The position numbers and the translations under genes are program-made. The notes beneath the pieces are model-generated. The model had not been told where the DNA came from and made no database searches. It saw nothing but the letters and a program-made list of their open reading frames with translations. Shown piece by piece: positions 8,612 to 18,103 of a stretch of 64,000 bases of DNA; position 1 is the first letter of the stretch, and each line of letters starts with the position of its first letter. This DNA comes from Sulfurovum xiamenensis (GTDB lineage Bacteria > Campylobacterota > Campylobacteria > Campylobacterales > Sulfurovaceae). The stretch is from contig NZ_JAQIBC010000006.1 of assembly GCF_030347995.1 (NCBI RefSeq), positions 37,252 to 101,251 of the forward strand, read 5' to 3'.

Positions 8612-9445
8612 TTACTTTATGAGTTTTTTATACCCATCACGCATTTTGTCCCACTCACCATCTATATAGATCGTAGGTGTACCTGTGACCATCAGTTTAC
8701 TAGAAGCCATTTCATCTGCCTGCATAGCTGCTTTCACCTCTTTTGCATCTACCTGTGCTGCTGTTACACTATAACCGGTATGGCTTTTCACTGCAGCAAG
8801 TATCTTCGACATGTCTGTCTCTCTTGGGTCGATCTTCAATGAATAGATCTTTTCAACCACATCTGTTTTACCTTCATGTTGTGCCACATGCATCACACGT
8901 GTCAGTACATCTGAAACAGGATGTATACGAAGTAACGGCAGGTGATAATAATAGACTGCAATCTTTGCAGGGTTCTCTTTAGATACTTTGAAGATAGCCG
9001 GTACTACTTCTTGACAGAATGGACATTGCGGATCAGAGAAGATCAGTATCTTATGCTCTGCATCTTTCTTACCAAACAGCAAATGCGCATCATCATAATA
9101 GCTCTGAGGGACACTAGGTTTGATCTCATCTCTATAGTCATTTCCGGTTTTTAGATTCACTAAATGTCCTGTAACAAGTCCATCTTTTACAAACATCATT
9201 TCGGGTGCATGGATCTCTTTTTTCTGATACTCCAGATCCATGGTCGTCAAAAGAATCGTCCATCCCGGTAATCTTTCATCCGTTTTAGACTCAAGCACGG
9301 TGACACCTTTGACTTTTACCTGCGGGTTTTTAACCACAGATCTCTTCACATATTTAACTAATTGTTTATTATCAGGCTGTGCATTTGCACTAAGAGTCAC
9401 GCTTGCTAGAACTGTGCTCATCAATAATTTCGACATCAATGACAT
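8612..9445 (-). CDS. periplasmic DsbA/DsbC-like thioredoxin-fold protein
   Basis: 277 residues from ATG 9445, chosen because AAGGAG (9452-9457) lies 6 bases before it; an ATG at 9451 is too close to that site. A signal peptide of about 22 residues ends in A-N-A. A non-catalytic N-terminal region (about 25-115) precedes a thioredoxin fold with C141-P-F-C144 and a cis-Pro T-G-T-P-T-I-Y near the end. This two-part layout resembles DsbC/DsbG-type isomerases, or Campylobacterota DsbA-like oxidases. Its start overlaps the 3' end of fxsA by 56 bases. In Campylobacter jejuni the equivalent run goes from the FxsA-like gene to hemC without it, so it appears to be an insertion into a conserved operon. 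Confidence 0.8.
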   Translation of the reverse strand: MSLMSKLLMSTVLASVTLSANAQPDNKQLVKYVKRSVVKNPQVKVKGVTVLESKTDERLPGWTILLTTMDLEYQKKEIHAPEMMFVKDGLVTGHLVNLKTGNDYRDEIKPSVPQSYYDDAHLLFGKKDAEHKILIFSDPQCPFCQEVVPAIFKVSKENPAKIAVYYYHLPLLRIHPVSDVLTRVMHVAQHEGKTDVVEKIYSLKIDPRETDMSKILAAVKSHTGYSVTAAQVDAKEVKAAMQADEMASSKLMVTGTPTIYIDGEWDKMRDGYKKLIK

Positions 9446-9812
9446 TATCATCTCCTTGTTTTGTAAAGTGTGTTGTTCCTTCGGGAGTTATTTTAGCAAT
9501 AAATTGTAAATAAAGTGAGTAAAAAAATGCAATGACACCCAAAAGGTCACTAAATACTCCCGGAATAATGAGTAGTATCGCAGCAATAAAATAAGACATA
9601 CTTGCATTTTGAAATCTTCTAAGGTCAAGTTTTCCCTGTCTCATTGACTGCATATTGCCCATCATCGTTTGTGATGACTTCTGTAAAAGCATCATGCCCA
9701 GAGCAAAACTCAGTACGATCCATACCACTGACCAAAAGAAACCTATGGTCTCCCCTGTCTTGAGCGAAAGGTAAAGTTCGATAAGAGCAAAAGGGATGAT
9801 CAAAAATATCAT
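9390..9812 (-). CDS. FxsA family membrane protein
   Basis: 140 residues with three to four hydrophobic segments (about 1-15, 24-42, 73-100) and a polar C-terminal tail, the pattern of FxsA/suppressor-of-F-exclusion proteins of the inner membrane. The biochemical role of the family is unknown. It begins one base after the proS stop and overlaps the following Dsb-like gene by 56 bases, so translation is very likely coupled. A membrane gene is found at the same place in related genomes, between proS and hemC. Confidence 0.8.
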   Translation of the reverse strand: MIFLIIPFALIELYLSLKTGETIGFFWSVVWIVLSFALGMMLLQKSSQTMMGNMQSMRQGKLDLRRFQNASMSYFIAAILLIIPGVFSDLLGVIAFFYSLYLQFIAKITPEGTTHFTKQGDDNVIDVEIIDEHSSSKRDS

Positions 9813-9813
9813 A

Positions 9814-11334
9814 TTAAAATCTTTCAGCCAGAAGTTCAGCGATGGTATCTACAGATACTTCTTCTTTCAACATACCGTCTCTGGTCATAAACTCTACGAT
9901 ACCCTCTGCCAGTTTCTTCCCTATGACCACTGCATGAGGTACACCGATAAGCTCATAGTCTTTTATTTTAGCACCAAATCTGTCTTTTCTGTCATCAAGC
10001 AGCACATCCACACCTTTGGCCAGCATCGCTTCATAGAGTTGTTCACCTAAAGTGACCTGTGTATCATCTTTGATGTTGGAGACGATGATCTGAAGATCGA
10101 ACGGTGCAGACTCTTTTGTCCAGATACACCCCTTATCATCATGGTTCTGTTCGATGATGGCTGCAAGCAAACGGCTCACACCGATACCATAGGTTCCCAT
10201 GACCATAGGCTGGGACTTCCCGTTCTCATCCAGGAAGTTTGCCGCTAATGGTTCAGAGTACCGTGTGCCCAATTGGAAAATGTGTCCGGCTTCTATACCC
10301 TTGGTATAACGCAATGAACCACCGCAAGAGGCACAAGTATCACCCTCTTGAACCGCCGAGATATCTGCGTAGGTTTTCTCTGTTGCACTAAGATCATCCA
10401 TCCCTTCCAATGCACTGTCTACAACCAGTGTCTCTATCCCTGCTTCTTCTTCATATTCTACAAGGTCATTGGCATTGACCGCATTACATGCTTTCACATC
10501 CTGAAGTTCGACGGATGCAGGTAAAGCAAAATGCACGACTTTACTGACACCTTCATCATACAATGCTTTCATCGCAATCACTTTGATCTCTGTAGTAGCA
10601 TCATAGGCTTTCGGTCTGGCTACAGCAGCCTCTATGTTAGCACCATAATCACAGCTATCACATACCACGATCGTATCTTCACCAGAGTCAGCCAATACCA
10701 TAAACTCTTTACTTCCAGATCCTCCGATCGCCCCGGAGTCTGCATCTACGACCCTGAACTCCAGTCCAAGGCGTGTGAATATCTTTTTGTACGTCTCTTC
10801 CATCAAGGCAAACTCTCTTTGCATATCTTCTGTAGAAGTGTGGAAGCTATAGGCATCTTTCATTAAAAACTCACGTCCGCGCATCAGACCGAAGCGTGGT
10901 CTGATCTCATCACGGAACTTGAGGTTGATCTGATAGACATTTAAAGGGAGTTGTTTATAACTTTTCACTGTTTGTCTCACCAGGTTCACCATCATCTCTT
11001 CATGGGTCGGTCCTAAAATAAAGTCATTCTCCTTACGGTCTTTGAAACGTAGGAGCTCCTTACCGTACTTCTCTAAACGGCCACTCTCTTCCCATAATGC
11101 AGCAGGTGTAACAAAAGAGAGGCTCACTTCCTGGCAACCTGCTTTATCTAATTCCTCTTTCACTACTGCATGTACTTTATCAAGTATCTTTTTGCCTAAA
11201 GGCAGAAAATTATAAAGTCCGCTTCCCCCTACCGATTGTATGAATCCACCTCGGATAAGATAGATATGACTTGCCAATGTTGCATCATTGGGTGTCTCTT
11301 TAGTTGTAGGGATTAATAATCTTGAAAATCTCAC
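9814..11334 (-). CDS. proS: prolyl-tRNA synthetase with a shortened editing insertion
   Basis: 506 residues, versus about 570 for most bacterial ProS. The class II catalytic core is intact: motif 2 region [10 protein letters not shown] near 140-149 and motif 3 G-I-G-V-S-R near 383-388, followed by the anticodon-binding domain. Between the D-Y-G-A-N-I-E segment and I-E-A-G-H-I-F there are only about 107 residues, where E. coli has about 170. That is the INS (YbaK-like) cis-editing domain, so it is partly missing here. Starts overlapping hemA by 4 bases (ATGA). Charges tRNA-Pro. Confidence 0.95.
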   Translation of the reverse strand: MRFSRLLIPTTKETPNDATLASHIYLIRGGFIQSVGGSGLYNFLPLGKKILDKVHAVVKEELDKAGCQEVSLSFVTPAALWEESGRLEKYGKELLRFKDRKENDFILGPTHEEMMVNLVRQTVKSYKQLPLNVYQINLKFRDEIRPRFGLMRGREFLMKDAYSFHTSTEDMQREFALMEETYKKIFTRLGLEFRVVDADSGAIGGSGSKEFMVLADSGEDTIVVCDSCDYGANIEAAVARPKAYDATTEIKVIAMKALYDEGVSKVVHFALPASVELQDVKACNAVNANDLVEYEEEAGIETLVVDSALEGMDDLSATEKTYADISAVQEGDTCASCGGSLRYTKGIEAGHIFQLGTRYSEPLAANFLDENGKSQPMVMGTYGIGVSRLLAAIIEQNHDDKGCIWTKESAPFDLQIIVSNIKDDTQVTLGEQLYEAMLAKGVDVLLDDRKDRFGAKIKDYELIGVPHAVVIGKKLAEGIVEFMTRDGMLKEEVSVDTIAELLAERF

Positions 11335-12638
11335 GCGTTGTATCCTTTTGTATGATGGTCATTTTTATACTGTTTCAGGTCAATATTTTCTGTGTCTATA
11401 TTGAACATTTTTTTGATCGATTCTATGCAGTTCGCATTTTTCTTCTCAGTAGAAGAGTGTCTCAGGTTCTGTGTCGGTGCATGTAAAAAACGTTTGAACA
11501 TCTGCTCTGCCATTTTGCGCATATTTGCTTCGGCGTCTGCAGGTACAAAACCTTTTTTAAGGGCCCTTTTCATTTCAGCGTCTATGGCTTCATTGACCTG
11601 TTCTCTCATCTCTTTGATCACCGGTTCAATAGAGAGGGCTCTAAGCCATGCATAAAACTCTTCTTTATATCTCTCAACGATCTCTGCTGCTCTTACTGCC
11701 TGTTCTTCACGCAGTGCATGATTGTCTTGAGAGATGGTACGAAGGTCATCGATACGGAAAAGTTGTAATTTCTCCAACGTCATATCTTCGATATCTCTAG
11801 GGATTGCCATATCAAACCAGAGTCTTGGCAAAGCTTCATTCTCTATAAGGTCCTGGGTAATGATCGGTTCCCTGGCAGATGTAGCTGTAAAAAGCAGACG
11901 ATAACGGTTCAGGTACTTTGGAAGTTTCTCCATTGTCGCTGCTTTTACATTTTCACCCAAGGTCTCTGCCAGCGCTTCGACCTTCTCTTGGTCTCTTCCC
12001 AGCATCACCACATCACAACCTGCTCTAAGCAGATGTTTTGTGGCCAAGACACCCATTTCACCTGCACCGACTACCACAGCTGTTGTCCCTGCCATACTGT
12101 CACCCAAAAGTTTATGTGCCTGTGCCACGGCAACAGAAGCGATCGAAATAGGATTTTGAGAGATATTCGTTACATTGCGTACTTCTGCTGCACACTTCAC
12201 CGCATAAGAGATAATACGATTGAGTTTGCGTCCGGCCGTACCATTTTGATGAGAGAGCATAAATGCCTCTTTCACCTGTCCAGTGATCTGAGATTCACCT
12301 ATGACCAGAGAATCCAGTGAAGAGACCACTGAAAAAATATGCTGTACCGCCTCTTCATCATCGTAACGTACCCCTGCGGATTTGATCTCATAAAAGTTCA
12401 GTTCGCTTTTTTGACTCATCAGTCCCAGGATCGTGTGATAACTGGAAAAATTGTCACGTGTTGCCAATACGATCTCAACACGGTTACATGTAGAAACGAT
12501 AAATGCTTCATGAATAAACTCAAATTCGACCAGCTGATTGAGCATTTCAATTTTTTCTTCATCGTTGGCAAATGCCAACTTTTCTCTCATACCCTGATCA
12601 CAGTTTTTATGGGAAAAACTCATCACTTGGTAATACAT
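11331..12638 (-). CDS. hemA: glutamyl-tRNA reductase
   Basis: 435 residues. S-T-C-N-R-V-E around C51 contains the catalytic cysteine that attacks glutamyl-tRNA; G-A-G-E-M-G near 191-196 is the NADPH-binding loop; the C-terminal helical dimerisation domain is present. The product is glutamate-1-semialdehyde, the committed step to heme by the C5 pathway. Its start overlaps the polyprenyl synthase stop (TAATG) and its stop overlaps proS, so the three genes are translationally coupled. The C-terminal tail of about 30 residues is Lys/Asn-rich and poorly conserved in appearance. Confidence 0.96.
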   Translation of the reverse strand: MYYQVMSFSHKNCDQGMREKLAFANDEEKIEMLNQLVEFEFIHEAFIVSTCNRVEIVLATRDNFSSYHTILGLMSQKSELNFYEIKSAGVRYDDEEAVQHIFSVVSSLDSLVIGESQITGQVKEAFMLSHQNGTAGRKLNRIISYAVKCAAEVRNVTNISQNPISIASVAVAQAHKLLGDSMAGTTAVVVGAGEMGVLATKHLLRAGCDVVMLGRDQEKVEALAETLGENVKAATMEKLPKYLNRYRLLFTATSAREPIITQDLIENEALPRLWFDMAIPRDIEDMTLEKLQLFRIDDLRTISQDNHALREEQAVRAAEIVERYKEEFYAWLRALSIEPVIKEMREQVNEAIDAEMKRALKKGFVPADAEANMRKMAEQMFKRFLHAPTQNLRHSSTEKKNANCIESIKKMFNIDTENIDLKQYKNDHHTKGYNA

Positions 12639-13534
12639 TAAAAATCCCTTTCTATCATCTGCATAGCGATATTTGAGAGTGCATCTTCACCTTTTTCATT
12701 CATCAAAGTGATCGCCTCTTCTATCAATAGCTTCGCTTCCTGATAACTTTTTTGTATCACGTGGTGTTCCTGCATTTTCGTTTTGATCCAAAGTTGTTCT
12801 TCTGCAGAGAGTTTTTTTGCATGTAGTGATTTCAGTTTCTCTTTTTCCTCACTCTCCAACACTTCATACAGATAGATATACGGCAGTGTGGTCTTACCCT
12901 CTTCAAAGTCATGTAACGCAGGTTTACCTAAAGTAGCACTGTCGGAGGTAATATCAAGCAGGTCGTCTATCATTTGAAAGGCGATACCCAGGTTTCTACC
13001 GTATCTCATATAGGCCTCTTTGGACTTACCGGCCAACAAAGCTGCAGCTCCGGCACTTGCTTCCATAAGAGAAGCCGTTTTTTGGTAGATCATTTCAATA
13101 TAGAGATTTTTGTCCAGATTAAATGTTTTGGAAAGTGAAACATCTTTGAGCTCTCCAAGACTGAGCTGGACAACGGCATTGGAGATCATCTTTGCCACAT
13201 CCGTACTAATGTTATTTAACTCTAAAAAACCTTTTGAGTAGAGAACATCACCCAGCATGATGGCTGTTTTATTGCCATAGAGTGCATTGAGAGAAGGTTT
13301 GGAACGTCTAGTATAGGCATCATCTATAACATCATCATGTAAAAGACTTGCCGCATGTATCATCTCAACAATAGCAGCAGTTTTCACAACAGAGATACTA
13401 CCTCCTGCTATTTTCAAAATGAGCTTTGCACGCAGTCTTTTTCCATGAGGTAAATGGGCATAAAGTCCACTTACCTCTTTATCATTCAGGTCAGCTATAA
13501 ATTGTTCTATTTTTCTCTCAACAGCACTTAGCAC
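12638..13534 (-). CDS. polyprenyl diphosphate synthase (octaprenyl-type)
   Basis: 298 residues with both aspartate-rich motifs that bind the magnesium-diphosphate of the substrates: D-D-V-I-D-D at 67-72 and D-D-L-L-D at 190-194. It condenses isopentenyl diphosphate into a long all-trans chain, most plausibly the side chain of menaquinone given the UbiD-like gene in the same run. Product length cannot be read reliably, so ispB is only a likely symbol. It is the first gene of the heme/quinone run; the 111 bases upstream separate it from the RND gene. Confidence 0.88.
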   Translation of the reverse strand: MLSAVERKIEQFIADLNDKEVSGLYAHLPHGKRLRAKLILKIAGGSISVVKTAAIVEMIHAASLLHDDVIDDAYTRRSKPSLNALYGNKTAIMLGDVLYSKGFLELNNISTDVAKMISNAVVQLSLGELKDVSLSKTFNLDKNLYIEMIYQKTASLMEASAGAAALLAGKSKEAYMRYGRNLGIAFQMIDDLLDITSDSATLGKPALHDFEEGKTTLPYIYLYEVLESEEKEKLKSLHAKKLSAEEQLWIKTKMQEHHVIQKSYQEAKLLIEEAITLMNEKGEDALSNIAMQMIERDF

Positions 13535-13645
13535 GTATACCGGTCCTTATTTACCATGGCTCTCAATGATGCTACCCATGGATGTATCCTAATTTATATA
13601 AAAGTCAATAATTATAGCCAAATAATGTTAATCTTTTTTAACTAC

Positions 13646-16600
13646 CTATTTTACCCGATAGATCACTGCATACATCAAAGGCACATAGTAAAGGTTCAAC
13701 ACCGTTGCCCAGGCAATACCAAAACCTAGTGAGATAGCCATAGGCTGAAGTATCAGCGCCTGTCCTGAAGCAAAGAACATCAAAGAGGATAAGCCCAGTA
13801 CCGTGGTCACAGAAGTCAATAGAATAGGGCGAAGCCTCATCCCTGCTTTTTCTTGTATCTGGGTAAAATTTTTACTTCCTTTGATGAAGTCAAGCATGAT
13901 CAGTCCATCATTGACCACGACACCTGCAAGACCTATGACACCCATCATACCAGGCATCGTCATATTGATACCCATAAGTTTTGTTCCGACCAAGGCACCA
14001 AAAAGAGAAAGCGGAATCGTTGTCAGTATGATCAATGGCAAGACCAAAGAGTTAAACATCCAAACCAAAGTGATAAAGATCAGAAACAAAGCGATCATCA
14101 ATGCCTGTCCAAGCTCTTTTTTTAACTTTGCATTCTCTTTTTCTTCCCCTTTGATAATAATTTTGACCCCTTCTTTTTGTATCTCATCCAAAAGTGGTTT
14201 TAACTGTTGCATGACCTCAACAGGCGTAATGATCTTCTTTTCCACTCTTGCATAGAGGGAACGTACTTTTTCACCATCCTCTTTAAAAATTTTGACAAAG
14301 CTTTTTTGATAGGTAAAATCGCAGATATTTGCTAGTCGTACCACTTGCTGTCCATCCGGGGTTGTCAGTTTAAAGTTTCTTATCGCTGATGCATCCTCCT
14401 TATAAACATCTTCTATCTTTACTCTGACCAAGCCCTCTTTGTTGAACATTTTTGCATACTCTGCCTTGAGAAAAGCACCCTTCAATACAGAGATCACATA
14501 CCCCTCACTAAAACCTAACTGTTGTCCGTATTCATTGACACGCAGCTTGAGTTCACGTTCTCCTTCATTGGCATTGTCAGCGATATCTTCCACCCCGTTG
14601 ATACTCTCAAGCTTCGCTTCTACTTTTTTCATGGCAGTTAACATTTTGTTTCTATCAGGATGTTCAAAACCGATCTCTATATCATTACTCACAATACCTG
14701 CCTGTTGTACATAGACATTGAACTCTTCATAGAGTTTTTCCTCATGGAGTTCTTGTGCTTTAAATTTGGGAACAATACGTTCTTGTATCTCCTTGGCGAT
14801 CTCTTGAGAGAGTCTTTCTCTGATCATATCACTGCCGTCATACTCCAAAGAAAATATAGGATTGATATATTTGTCAAAAAAGTTTTCAGGTGCTTTTTCA
14901 TGTAGATTGATAAAGATCTGGAAAAGGTTCTCACCTAACTCAAAACTTTGATCTTTGTTAAACTTAAACCCTATCACGGAAGTGACTGAATCCATCTCTT
15001 TTTCATCCAGTATCTCAAGCAGTGCTTCTTCTATCTGTGTGACATAGACTTCTGTGTCTTGCAGATCGTTGTTGATATTTACTTTTCCGTTCAAGTAGAC
15101 CTGCTGTGCATCAAACTCTGGAAAAAGCTGAAACTTGGTGATCTTTGCCATACCCATAGTTCCCAAAACAATAAAGATCAATATAAGGGAAAGAGACCAC
15201 TTCTTATATTCTAACAGTTTCTCCAAAAACCCTTGATACCATTTCACCCAGCTTTTCCAAAAACTACTGTCATGTTTCTCTTTTTTAAAAGTACCCATTG
15301 CAAAGAATTCTTTGGAATGCAGTGGCAAAAAGTAAAATGCCTCAAACAAAGAAGAGATGAGCAGTACAGAAATCATGACAGGAAGCACCTGCATGAACAT
15401 CCCCATTTTACCACTCATGATCAGTAAAGGCAGAAAGGCAAAGACCGTGGTCAATGTTGCCGTAAGTACTGCTGGAAACATCTCAATTGCCCCTTCTATG
15501 GCAGCATCTCTAGGGCTCTTTCCCATCTCCATATGCCTATAGATATTCTCCGCCACAACAATGGCTTCATCTACCAACATCCCAAGTGCGATAAGAGCTC
15601 CAAGCAGCGTCAGCATATTCAAACTGTAACCTATCATATCCATAATAATAAGTGTAATGAAAAAACTGGCCGGTATCCCGATGCCCACTACCCAAGCGAT
15701 ACGTATGTTGACAGACAAAAAGAGGGCCATAAAGACCAGGATGAGTCCAAACAAAATATTGGAAGAGACAAGATTCAAACGGTTCTTGATCCAAATAGAG
15801 GTATCCGTATAGGCTTCAAATCTAACATCCTCATACTTTTCATTGAATTCTACAAGTATTTTACGTATCTCTTTACTCAAGGCAATGGCATTCCCCTCTT
15901 TACTTTTATTGATATTTAAAGAGATATTCTGTTTACCGTTATAGTGAGATATCTGTGTAGGATCACCTAATCCATAATAGACTTCGGCCACATCTTTCAG
16001 ACGAAAACTTTTTCCGCCTACGCTCAGGAGTGTTTCTCCCAACGCCTTTGCACTTTTTTCACCGTTGATCGTAGAGATATAAAGATGGTCACCCTGACCG
16101 TCGAGTGTTCCTGCAGGGAAAATACTTGATATACTTGAAATAGCTTGATAGACTCCGGATTTATCCAGACCATACGCATCCAGCTTTTTTTGATCCAAGG
16201 TAATGATCACTTCTTCATCTGTATCTCCCCGTATCTCTATACTGCTAAGGTCATGGATCAGTGCAAGTTTACTTTTCAATGCATCTGCTGCATCAATGAG
16301 GGCTTTTTTCTCCACATTACCTGAAACTGCTACAAGCAGAAGCGGATATTCATGGACCACGATACGTGCAATAGGTTCGTCCATATCGGCAGGAAGATCA
16401 CGTCTTGTTTTTGAGATGATATCTTTCACATCCGAAAGGACCAACTGGGTATCACTGCCGGGTTTAATATCGGCATTGATACTGAAACTGCCATTTTGTA
16501 TACTGGTGTAAAGGGTATCTATTTCTGGAAGACTTTTGAGTTCATCCTCTATGCTTGTGACAACCATTTTGTCCAACACATCAGCACTTGTACCGACATA

Positions 16601-16756
16601 TCCCCCCTGGACCGATATCTGATCAAGGGTAGAAGGAGGGAATATCTCTTTTGCAATGTTCTGATAGGCAAAAACAGAGAGCACCAACATGAAAGCCATC
16701 AAAATATGGTTGATAATGGGCTTATCTACTGCGAAACGGATAAAACTACGTATCAT
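13646..16756 (-). CDS. RND-family efflux transporter permease
   Basis: 1036 residues, full length for the AcrB/HAE-like RND family. There are twelve hydrophobic segments in two 1+5 blocks, each preceded by a large periplasmic loop. TM4 carries L-V-D-E-A-I-V-V-A-E-N where most HAE pumps have D-D, so one of the paired proton-relay aspartates is Glu. It is the third gene after rsmH and the FtsL-like gene (18-base gap), an odd operon partner. No membrane-fusion or TolC partner is adjacent; a TolC-like and an adaptor-like gene lie near 53-56 kb. The substrate is unknown. Confidence 0.9.
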   Translation of the reverse strand: MIRSFIRFAVDKPIINHILMAFMLVLSVFAYQNIAKEIFPPSTLDQISVQGGYVGTSADVLDKMVVTSIEDELKSLPEIDTLYTSIQNGSFSINADIKPGSDTQLVLSDVKDIISKTRRDLPADMDEPIARIVVHEYPLLLVAVSGNVEKKALIDAADALKSKLALIHDLSSIEIRGDTDEEVIITLDQKKLDAYGLDKSGVYQAISSISSIFPAGTLDGQGDHLYISTINGEKSAKALGETLLSVGGKSFRLKDVAEVYYGLGDPTQISHYNGKQNISLNINKSKEGNAIALSKEIRKILVEFNEKYEDVRFEAYTDTSIWIKNRLNLVSSNILFGLILVFMALFLSVNIRIAWVVGIGIPASFFITLIIMDMIGYSLNMLTLLGALIALGMLVDEAIVVAENIYRHMEMGKSPRDAAIEGAIEMFPAVLTATLTTVFAFLPLLIMSGKMGMFMQVLPVMISVLLISSLFEAFYFLPLHSKEFFAMGTFKKEKHDSSFWKSWVKWYQGFLEKLLEYKKWSLSLILIFIVLGTMGMAKITKFQLFPEFDAQQVYLNGKVNINNDLQDTEVYVTQIEEALLEILDEKEMDSVTSVIGFKFNKDQSFELGENLFQIFINLHEKAPENFFDKYINPIFSLEYDGSDMIRERLSQEIAKEIQERIVPKFKAQELHEEKLYEEFNVYVQQAGIVSNDIEIGFEHPDRNKMLTAMKKVEAKLESINGVEDIADNANEGERELKLRVNEYGQQLGFSEGYVISVLKGAFLKAEYAKMFNKEGLVRVKIEDVYKEDASAIRNFKLTTPDGQQVVRLANICDFTYQKSFVKIFKEDGEKVRSLYARVEKKIITPVEVMQQLKPLLDEIQKEGVKIIIKGEEKENAKLKKELGQALMIALFLIFITLVWMFNSLVLPLIILTTIPLSLFGALVGTKLMGINMTMPGMMGVIGLAGVVVNDGLIMLDFIKGSKNFTQIQEKAGMRLRPILLTSVTTVLGLSSLMFFASGQALILQPMAISLGFGIAWATVLNLYYVPLMYAVIYRVK

Positions 16757-16774
16757 ACTGTTTGCTTCTCATCG

Positions 16775-17044
16775 TCAATTGTCCTGTATGACAAAAATGG
16801 TATCTGTGACCCTGTTCTTAAACTTCAATGCCTCTACACTCTGTTGAAGCATCACATTTTCTGCTTTAAGTACTGAAACTTCACGTGTCATTTTGTTCAC
16901 AACCTTACTCTCATAATAGATCTGATTACTCAAGTAGATCTTAATGCTTGTCAAGATCAGTACAATGGCTATTGACATCAATATGACCGTTGCCATACCA
17001 AAAGTAATACCGTTCGGCTTCAGTTTTTTCTTTTTACTTGCCAT
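16775..17044 (-). CDS. FtsL-like bitopic protein
   Basis: 89 residues from ATG 17044 (a GTG at 17050 is an alternative). The layout is a short Lys-rich cytoplasmic N-terminus, one membrane span (about 13-36), then a coiled-coil-like region (about 40-75) with heptad-spaced Val, Leu and Met. Its position directly after rsmH, with an 11-base overlap, is the place of ftsL in division clusters of many bacteria. Sequence similarity across FtsL proteins is too weak to read by eye, so the assignment rests on topology and position. If correct, it is part of the FtsQLB divisome complex. Confidence 0.6.
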   Translation of the reverse strand: MASKKKKLKPNGITFGMATVILMSIAIVLILTSIKIYLSNQIYYESKVVNKMTREVSVLKAENVMLQQSVEALKFKNRVTDTIFVIQDN

Positions 17045-17969
17045 TATCACTGTCTTTTTTAAATCTGAAACTTCTCAGCTTTGCAGACCTGCTTCGAGGA
17101 TTCACTTTGAGTTCCTCTTTGCTTGCTGTCACAGGCTTGGAAGAGAAGGCTTTACCCAAAGCATGGTTTTTACCGCAGGTACAGCGCATTGCCTGAGGAT
17201 CACAGATACAATTTTGCGCCCATTTCTTAAAACGGTTTTTCACCAGACGGTCTTCCAAAGAATGAAAAGAGATGAGAGAAACCACTTCCCCCTTCACATG
17301 CTTGTGTTCCAAAGCATCCAGTAACCCTTCTATTTCACCCAATTCATTGTTAACTTCTATACGAATAGCCTGAAACATCAACGTTGCGGGGTGTATCTTT
17401 CCTCCTGCAGGGATCACGGTTTTTGCGATCTCACTTAACTCCTTAGCTGAGTTGATAGGTGCCTGTGCCCTTGCTTCCACCACCGCAGATGCCAATTTCT
17501 TAAAGGATCGTATTTCACCATACATATCAAAGATATATTCGAGTTTTTCTTGAGGGTACTCATTCACCACTTCATACGCTGAAAGTGGTGAAGATGCATC
17601 CATCCGCATATCCAGTGTTTCCGAGGTAAAAGAAAAACCTCTCTCTTGTTTATCCAGTTGTAAAGAGGAGACACCGAAATCTGCCAATACCGCTACTATC
17701 GGACTCTCTTGTAATGTAGGAAAAACTGTTGCAAACGTACCCTTGTAAAGTGTACTGCGTGCTTCATAAGGTTCTAGACGTTTTTTAGAAAAAGCCAAAG
17801 CTTCATCATCTCTATCTATCCCTATGTGTTTCAAGTTTTCATATTTGGCCAGTATTTCAGAACTATGCCCTGCATACCCAAGCGTACAGTCAACAAAATA
17901 ACCTTCACCCACCCCCTTAAAACTTTCCAAAACTTCATCTAAAAGTACAGGTATGTGAGGGGTTTCCAT
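17034..17969 (-). CDS. rsmH: 16S rRNA (cytosine(1402)-N(4))-methyltransferase
   Basis: 311 residues, typical RsmH (MraW). The N-terminal H-I-P-V-L-L-D-E-V segment, D-C-T-L-G-Y-A-G-H-S SAM-binding loop near 28-37, and the D-F-G-V-S-S-x-Q-L-D motif near 96-105 are diagnostic, as is the long helical insert. It methylates C1402 in the ribosomal P site. It begins an operon with the FtsL-like gene and the RND pump. The rest of a dcw cluster (mur genes, ftsI) is not in the window. Confidence 0.95.
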   Translation of the reverse strand: METPHIPVLLDEVLESFKGVGEGYFVDCTLGYAGHSSEILAKYENLKHIGIDRDDEALAFSKKRLEPYEARSTLYKGTFATVFPTLQESPIVAVLADFGVSSLQLDKQERGFSFTSETLDMRMDASSPLSAYEVVNEYPQEKLEYIFDMYGEIRSFKKLASAVVEARAQAPINSAKELSEIAKTVIPAGGKIHPATLMFQAIRIEVNNELGEIEGLLDALEHKHVKGEVVSLISFHSLEDRLVKNRFKKWAQNCICDPQAMRCTCGKNHALGKAFSSKPVTASKEELKVNPRSRSAKLRSFRFKKDSDNGK

Positions 17970-18066
17970 CTGTTTCCTTCATTCTATAATCGTTTGATTT
18001 GAACCTTCTCATATAAAACCCATGATGAGCACCCAGGTTATTCAGAGGGTTCAACTATTTTAATGA

Positions 18067-18072
18067 TATAAT
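18067..18072 (+). promoter_or_regulatory. -10 box for the aldolase-fold gene
   Basis: TATAAT preceded by an AT-rich stretch and followed 31 bases later by ATG 18104. Campylobacterota sigma-70 promoters rely on this -10 with no strong -35, which fits what is seen. Confidence 0.5.
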
Positions 18073-18103
18073 ACCGAAATATTCCTAACTAAAGGTTACC
18101 CAA

